Source: Ructibacterium gallinarum
Lineage (GTDB): Bacteria; Bacillota; Clostridia; Monoglobales; Monoglobaceae
Length of the DNA: 64,000 nucleotides
Assembly (NCBI RefSeq): GCF_014982785.1
Contig: NZ_JADCKB010000002.1
Coordinates: 124,001-188,000 of the forward strand
Direction of reading: 5' to 3'
Position 1 is the first letter of the stretch. Every line of letters begins with the position of its first letter. The notes under the pieces were generated by a model. It worked only from the letters and a program-made list of their open reading frames with translations. It had not been told where the DNA came from and did no database searches. Of the stretch, positions 61,007-64,000 are shown piece after piece. The translations under genes were made by a program, and so were the position numbers.

Positions 61007-61795
61007 ATGAAATTGTGTGCGATTCGAAGCGGGAGCAGAGGCAATGCAGTTTTGGCCTGTACTTCCCGTACCAGAATTCTTATTGACTGCGGTATCAGCG
61101 GCAGACTGGCCGAAACCGGGCTGCGGCAGGCAGGGGTAGACCCGGAAAGCTTGGACGCTGTCCTTATTACCCATGAACACCGGGATCATATTGCCGGGGT
61201 GGGCATCTTGAGCCGCAGATACCATCTCCCGGTCTATGCCAATGAGAAAACATGGGCCGCTATGGAGCAGAGCCTGGGGAAGATCGCTCCCGAAAACAGG
61301 CGCAGTTTTGTACATACGGACTCCTTTTCCTTGGGGGATATGGATATTACACCTTTTTCCATCTCCCATGACGCCGCCGATCCGGTGGGATATACCCTCT
61401 TAAGCGGCGGGAAAAAAATGGCGGTGGCTACTGATATTGGAATTTTAGAAGAAGAATTGTTCCGTTCCTTAAAAGGCAGCGATGCGGTGCTTTTGGAATC
61501 CAACCACGATAAGAATATGCTGGAGATGGGCAGCTATCCCTGGCCGCTCAAACAGCGGATTCGGGGCAGTCAGGGACATCTTTCTAACGACGACGCGGGA
61601 AAAGCCGCTGAATTTTTGGTGAAAATGGGTACCCGGCGGATTATGCTGGGACATCTCAGCCCAGAAAATAATTATCCCAGGCTGGCGTTTCAAACTGTAA
61701 TGAATATCCTCCAAAATGCCGGAATTATGCCGGGCAGGGATATGGAGCTTTTTGTCGCGCCGGGGGATAGCCTAAGCCCGGTATTCGAAATTTGA
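61007..61795 (+). CDS. WalJ/YycJ-like MBL-fold hydrolase
   Basis: 262 residues. N-terminal MKLCAIRSGSRGNAVLA, metal motif ITHEHRDHIAGVGIL (HxHxDH) and LLESNHDKNMLEMG and LGHLSPENN match YycJ/WalJ, a nuclease-like member of the metallo-beta-lactamase superfamily. In many Bacillota it accompanies walRK; no two-component genes are seen here. The frame runs 21 codons further upstream, but the family begins at this Met behind AAAGGTG. The next secreted-protein gene starts 26 nt later. Confidence 0.87.
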   Translation: MKLCAIRSGSRGNAVLACTSRTRILIDCGISGRLAETGLRQAGVDPESLDAVLITHEHRDHIAGVGILSRRYHLPVYANEKTWAAMEQSLGKIAPENRRSFVHTDSFSLGDMDITPFSISHDAADPVGYTLLSGGKKMAVATDIGILEEELFRSLKGSDAVLLESNHDKNMLEMGSYPWPLKQRIRGSQGHLSNDDAGKAAEFLVKMGTRRIMLGHLSPENNYPRLAFQTVMNILQNAGIMPGRDMELFVAPGDSLSPVFEI

Positions 61796-61821
61796 CCAGG
61801 AGGTCAAAAGGAGGGAGATAC

Positions 61822-62217
61822 ATGAAACTGCTTCGAAAACTGCTTGCTTCCTTGGTGACAGGAATTTTGTGCGTTTGTATTTTCGGCGGTTTTACGATTC
61901 CGCCGGAGGCGGAGGATGGTCTTTTGACTATCTACAGCACCGATGGACGGATGCTTCGCATTGCGCCGGAGGATTCCCTTGCTTATATTGAAGAGGGCTG
62001 GTCGCCTAATTTTAACGAGGTGGTTGTAACCCTCTGGAAAACCGATGGCAGCAGTAAGGTGGTCATGCGGGCACGGGAGGAGGAGTATCTCCGGGCCGGC
62101 TGGAGCAATGACTTTTATGCCGTTACCGTTATCATGCGGGATACGGAGGGAAAAGCTTTTTCTGTTTTTTTAGACCATGTGGAAGAATACAAAGAAAAAG
62201 GCTGGACGCTGTACTGA
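61822..62217 (+). CDS. Small secreted protein with three short repeats
   Basis: 131 residues from the ATG behind GGAGGG. Signal segment LLASLVTGILCVCIFGGFTIP. The mature part has three units each ending in a Tyr-x(3-4)-Gly-Trp motif (YIEEGW, YLRAGW, YKEKGW), with an intervening beta strand (VVVTLWKTDGSS, VTVIMRDTEGK). It looks like a small binding domain exported from the cell. Translated right after walJ; no family recognised. Confidence 0.7.
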   Translation: MKLLRKLLASLVTGILCVCIFGGFTIPPEAEDGLLTIYSTDGRMLRIAPEDSLAYIEEGWSPNFNEVVVTLWKTDGSSKVVMRAREEEYLRAGWSNDFYAVTVIMRDTEGKAFSVFLDHVEEYKEKGWTLY

Positions 62218-62224
62218 ACAAAAC

Positions 62225-62258
62225 GGCGCCGGATTCTCAATGAATCCGGCGCCATTTT
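62225..62258 (+). terminator. CCGGATTC-type hairpin terminator
   Basis: Perfect arms GGCGCCGGATTC and GAATCCGGCGCC, then ATTTTCA. Sister hairpins at 13941-13969 and 63491-63526. Confidence 0.75.
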
Positions 62259-62259
62259 C

Positions 62260-62306
62260 AGTCTGTCGAAAAAATCGTTACACCGAAAGCGAGACAATAA
62301 AACAGG
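62260..62306. repeat. Dispersed intergenic repeat B, copy 2
   Basis: CTGTCGAAAAAATCGTTACA then CCGAAAGCGAGACAATAAAA, nearly identical to 13851-13895. The adjoining hairpin precedes it here but follows it in copy 1. Confidence 0.65.
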
Positions 62307-62366
62307 CGCTATGGCAATCGTTGGGGTCAAAAAACCAAATATAAACTATTTTTGGAGGACAGCGCA

Positions 62367-62400
62367 TTGACAAAAAAAGATGTTGCTTTGCAGAATACGA
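62367..62400 (+). pseudogene. Fragment duplicating the 5' end of the SLOG gene
   Basis: TTGACA then AAAAAAGATGTTGCTTTGCA matches the first about 30 nt of the SLOG gene at 62824, with one base missing so that the frame shifts. GGAGG lies 8 nt upstream. The shifted frame stays open for 34 codons but resembles nothing. Probably a relic of duplication or recombination. Confidence 0.5.
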
Positions 62401-62450
62401 GATATATTATGGCAGAGATAATCTGTAAGAAGAAACGATACTTTTTATAT

Positions 62451-62693
62451 TTATTTCATTTCCTGTTCTAAATTTTGAAACTCTTTTGTATTAAAAAAAT
62501 CGCATATACTTATATTAAATCCGTCACATAGTTTTTTAATTGTTACAATTCCTGGATTTTTACTTTCGCCGTTTAGTATGCTTTTTATGGTTGACTGTGA
62601 TACACCAGATATATAGCTTAGCCCATTTGGTGTAATTTCTTGTTCTTTGCATAATGTTATTATTCTATCTACTACAACATCATATATACCCAT
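62451..62693 (-). CDS. Small XRE-family repressor
   Basis: 80 residues, a single HTH (ITLCKEQEITPNGLSYISGVSQSTIKSILNGESKNPGIVTIKKLCDGF). Divergent from the SLOG gene; the region between holds three related operator-like palindromes. A dedicated repressor of the SLOG gene and itself is the simplest reading. Confidence 0.85.
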   Translation of the reverse strand: MGIYDVVVDRIITLCKEQEITPNGLSYISGVSQSTIKSILNGESKNPGIVTIKKLCDGFNISICDFFNTKEFQNLEQEMK

Positions 62694-62715
62694 AGCAACC
62701 TCCCATTTTTATATG

Positions 62716-62800
62716 ATGATATATCACTATAAAAATTTTTGTTAGTGATATATCACTTTTTGAAAAAGTGTGTTATACTATTATGGTCTATATATCACTA
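62716..62800. promoter_or_regulatory. Operator cluster between XRE and SLOG genes
   Basis: A perfect 14-bp palindrome AGTGATATATCACT at 62744-62757, a near copy ATGATATATCAC at 62716-62727 and a weaker TATATATCACTA at 62789-62800. The plus-strand -10 TATACT (62774-62779) lies between sites 2 and 3. Confidence 0.7.
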
Positions 62801-62823
62801 ATCATATGTAAGGAGTTGTTTTT

Positions 62824-63294
62824 ATGACAGAAAAAAGATGTTGCTTTGCAGGACATAAGGATATTTACAGAGATGTCAGATTACAGAAATTTTTGTATGA
62901 CAAATGTGAGAAACTCATCATAGAAAAAAATGTTAAATTTTTTTGGATAGGTAATTATGGAAGCTTTGATGCTCTGGCGGCGCGGACGGTTAGAAAATTA
63001 AAAGAAAAATATCCGTACATCAAACTGGAACTGATTTTACCTTATATTACAAAGAGTATCCGGGATTATAAAGAGATGTTTTACAAAAATTATGATACGA
63101 TAACGATTGCAAACATGCCGGAGCACACACCTGTAAAATTCCGAATTTTAAAATGCAATCAGTATATGGTTGATTGTTTTGATTATTTGATTGCCTATGT
63201 GAATCGTTCTTTTGGCGGAGCTGCAAAGACGCTTGAATATGCAAAGAGAAAGACAAAAATTAAGATTTTTAATTTTGGGAGTATTTTTCCTTAA
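62824..63294 (+). CDS. SLOG-fold (DUF1273/YpsA-like) protein
   Basis: 156 residues, Rossmann-like. The N-terminal KRCCFAGHKDIYRD, central FFWIGNYGSFDALAARTVRKLK, and the C-terminal FGGAAKTLEYAKRKTKIKIFNFG give the nucleotide-binding loops of SLOG/DUF1273 proteins. SLOG domains bind nucleotide-type signals and occur in several defence systems, but stand-alone YpsA-like forms have other or unknown roles. Transcribed from an operator-controlled promoter; AAGGAG precedes the ATG. Confidence 0.72.
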   Translation: MTEKRCCFAGHKDIYRDVRLQKFLYDKCEKLIIEKNVKFFWIGNYGSFDALAARTVRKLKEKYPYIKLELILPYITKSIRDYKEMFYKNYDTITIANMPEHTPVKFRILKCNQYMVDCFDYLIAYVNRSFGGAAKTLEYAKRKTKIKIFNFGSIFP

Positions 63295-63490
63295 ATCCCT
63301 GTATCATGCTCTGGTTTTTTTGTGTCTGTTTGATTTTTCTCTGCATGCCGTCTGCCCGGCGCAGATTTTTTGCCGTTTTTTATGCAAAAAAAAAGGTAAA
63401 GCATGTGTTTGCAGCCACAAGTGCAGGGAAAATCAGATGCAAAATACTTTGCCCGGTATTTTTTTCGTCTTTCCGGAAAAGGAAAGCAAT

Positions 63491-63526
63491 GGCACCGGAT
63501 TCTCGCTGAATCCGGCGCCGTTTTTT
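63491..63526 (+). terminator. SLOG unit terminator (CCGGATTC hairpin)
   Basis: Arms GGCACCGGATTC and GAATCCGGCGCC, then six T's. The 200 nt between the SLOG stop and this hairpin shows no gene. Confidence 0.75.
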
Positions 63527-63567
63527 GATTGGTCAAATGGAGGTTTTGCCGGCAGATAAAGCAGGAA

Positions 63568-64000
63568 TCAACTGCCGCGGATCCGGCTGATTAGAAATCC
63601 GATGCCGGCGGATACAAAGTCCCGCAGCTGAGATATTATAGGCGCGGCGCTATCCGGTATATCCCAGAAGTTCCTGAGGAACAGCAAAAGCAGCAGGGAG
63701 GAAATACTGATCCCCGACACTATCATAATTTGAAATTTGCTGCTGCTACCGGATGTTGCATCTGTTTCTGGCGGCGCCGGAACAAAATCCGGTGGGCCTG
63801 GCTGGGCTACAGTAACAGAAGTGGTTTCTACTCCTTTCCCCGCTCCCTGCGGCTGCTGGATGGAGGGCTGGTTTGCCAGTGCAGAGGGGGTTGCCTCTTG
63901 CTTTATCCTTTGACTGGCAGGAAATGTCGGCGAGGGCTGGCCGCCTGGTATATTGACCGGTATCGGATTGGGATTGCCTGCTCCCGCATTGTCTGGGCCT
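63568..64000 (-). CDS. Proline-rich membrane protein, C-terminal part (runs off the edge)
   Basis: The last 144 codons of a minus-strand frame open to the window edge; its start lies outside. A Pro/Gly/Asn/Gln-rich extracytoplasmic stretch (NPNPIPVNIPGGQPSPTFPA, later QPGPPDFVPAPPETDATSG) leads to one hydrophobic segment (IMIVSGISISSLLLLLFL) and a C-terminal tail ending ISRIRGS. It could be a wall-spanning linker of a larger surface or envelope protein. No family recognised. Confidence 0.6.
   Translation of the reverse strand, partial: GPDNAGAGNPNPIPVNIPGGQPSPTFPASQRIKQEATPSALANQPSIQQPQGAGKGVETTSVTVAQPGPPDFVPAPPETDATSGSSSKFQIMIVSGISISSLLLLLFLRNFWDIPDSAAPIISQLRDFVSAGIGFLISRIRGS

Overview
The window looks like a chromosomal segment of a Gram-positive Clostridia-type bacterium (Bacillota). 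The evidence is a Gram-positive PolC replicase, IspG, MreB with FabZ, ParA/ParB with a perfect parS site, an agr-type quorum-sensing operon, an FeFe-hydrogenase sensing operon, S-layer-homology proteins and a CotH-family kinase. Most of the window is of moderate to high GC. The stretch from about 37.5 to 41.7 kb (the agr island) is visibly AT-rich and looks acquired. I cannot name the species.

Layout. 0-0.7 kb: DUF4330 proteins. 0.9-3.0 kb (minus): RdgB-type XTP pyrophosphatase, a small ppGpp synthetase and a CpcT-like protein. 3.2-13.7 kb (plus): a GH78-like protein, ispG-polC (4-nt overlap), tex and a MATE pump. 13.7-14.2 kb: a gene-free block of perfect hairpins and repeats ending in parS. 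14.2-17.9 kb: parA, parB, a membrane coiled-coil protein and serS. 18.0-19.3 kb (minus): ECF sigma factor with a probable anti-sigma. 19.4-25.2 kb: guaB with a long structured leader, a Ppx/GppA phosphatase and two secreted proteins with S-layer-type domains. 25.4-26.9 kb (minus): fabZ and mreB, the latter with tandem WalR-type boxes. 27-29.6 kb: acetyltransferases, DUF5662 and a flavodoxin-ferredoxin protein. 29.75-35.6 kb: a capsid-less phage packaging cassette (tail-like protein, portal, LexA-like repressor with intact operators, activator, small and large terminase). 35.7-36.4 kb: ruvX and DUF1292.

36.5-50.1 kb is all minus strand. It holds an agr operon (agrA, agrC, then agrB-agrD) whose AgrD has no cysteine and which is followed by two secreted beta-rich proteins and an S-layer protein; a VTC polyphosphate polymerase-DUF4956-CotH operon behind a PhoP/WalR-type box; and a hydrogen-sensing operon (2Fe-2S protein, sensory hydrogenase with PAS, SpoIIE-type phosphatase, group-B-like hydrogenase). 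50.2-50.5 kb is a DnaA-box-like cluster beside an AT-rich tract. 50.5-56.1 kb: a frameshifted XRE gene, GH88 with a divergent AraC regulator, a second MATE pump and a BspA-type leucine-rich-repeat protein. 56.3-56.6 kb: three tRNA genes (Val-CAC, Gly-CCC, Ala-GGC). 57-62.2 kb: PhnP-like hydrolase, a YczE/YitT-type membrane protein, signal-less amidase, murA, WalJ-like hydrolase and a small secreted repeat protein. 62.3-63.3 kb: an XRE repressor and SLOG protein pair with palindromic operators. A proline-rich membrane protein runs off the right edge.

The best candidates for under-described biology are the cysteine-less agr island with its putative LytTR operator and secreted cargo; the SOS-type-controlled packaging cassette without capsid genes; a structured intergenic repeat found in two places, once as the apparent 5' UTR of the phage-type repressor; and three OmpR-family tandem boxes linking cell-envelope genes. 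All functional statements are read from sequence; no database search was run.
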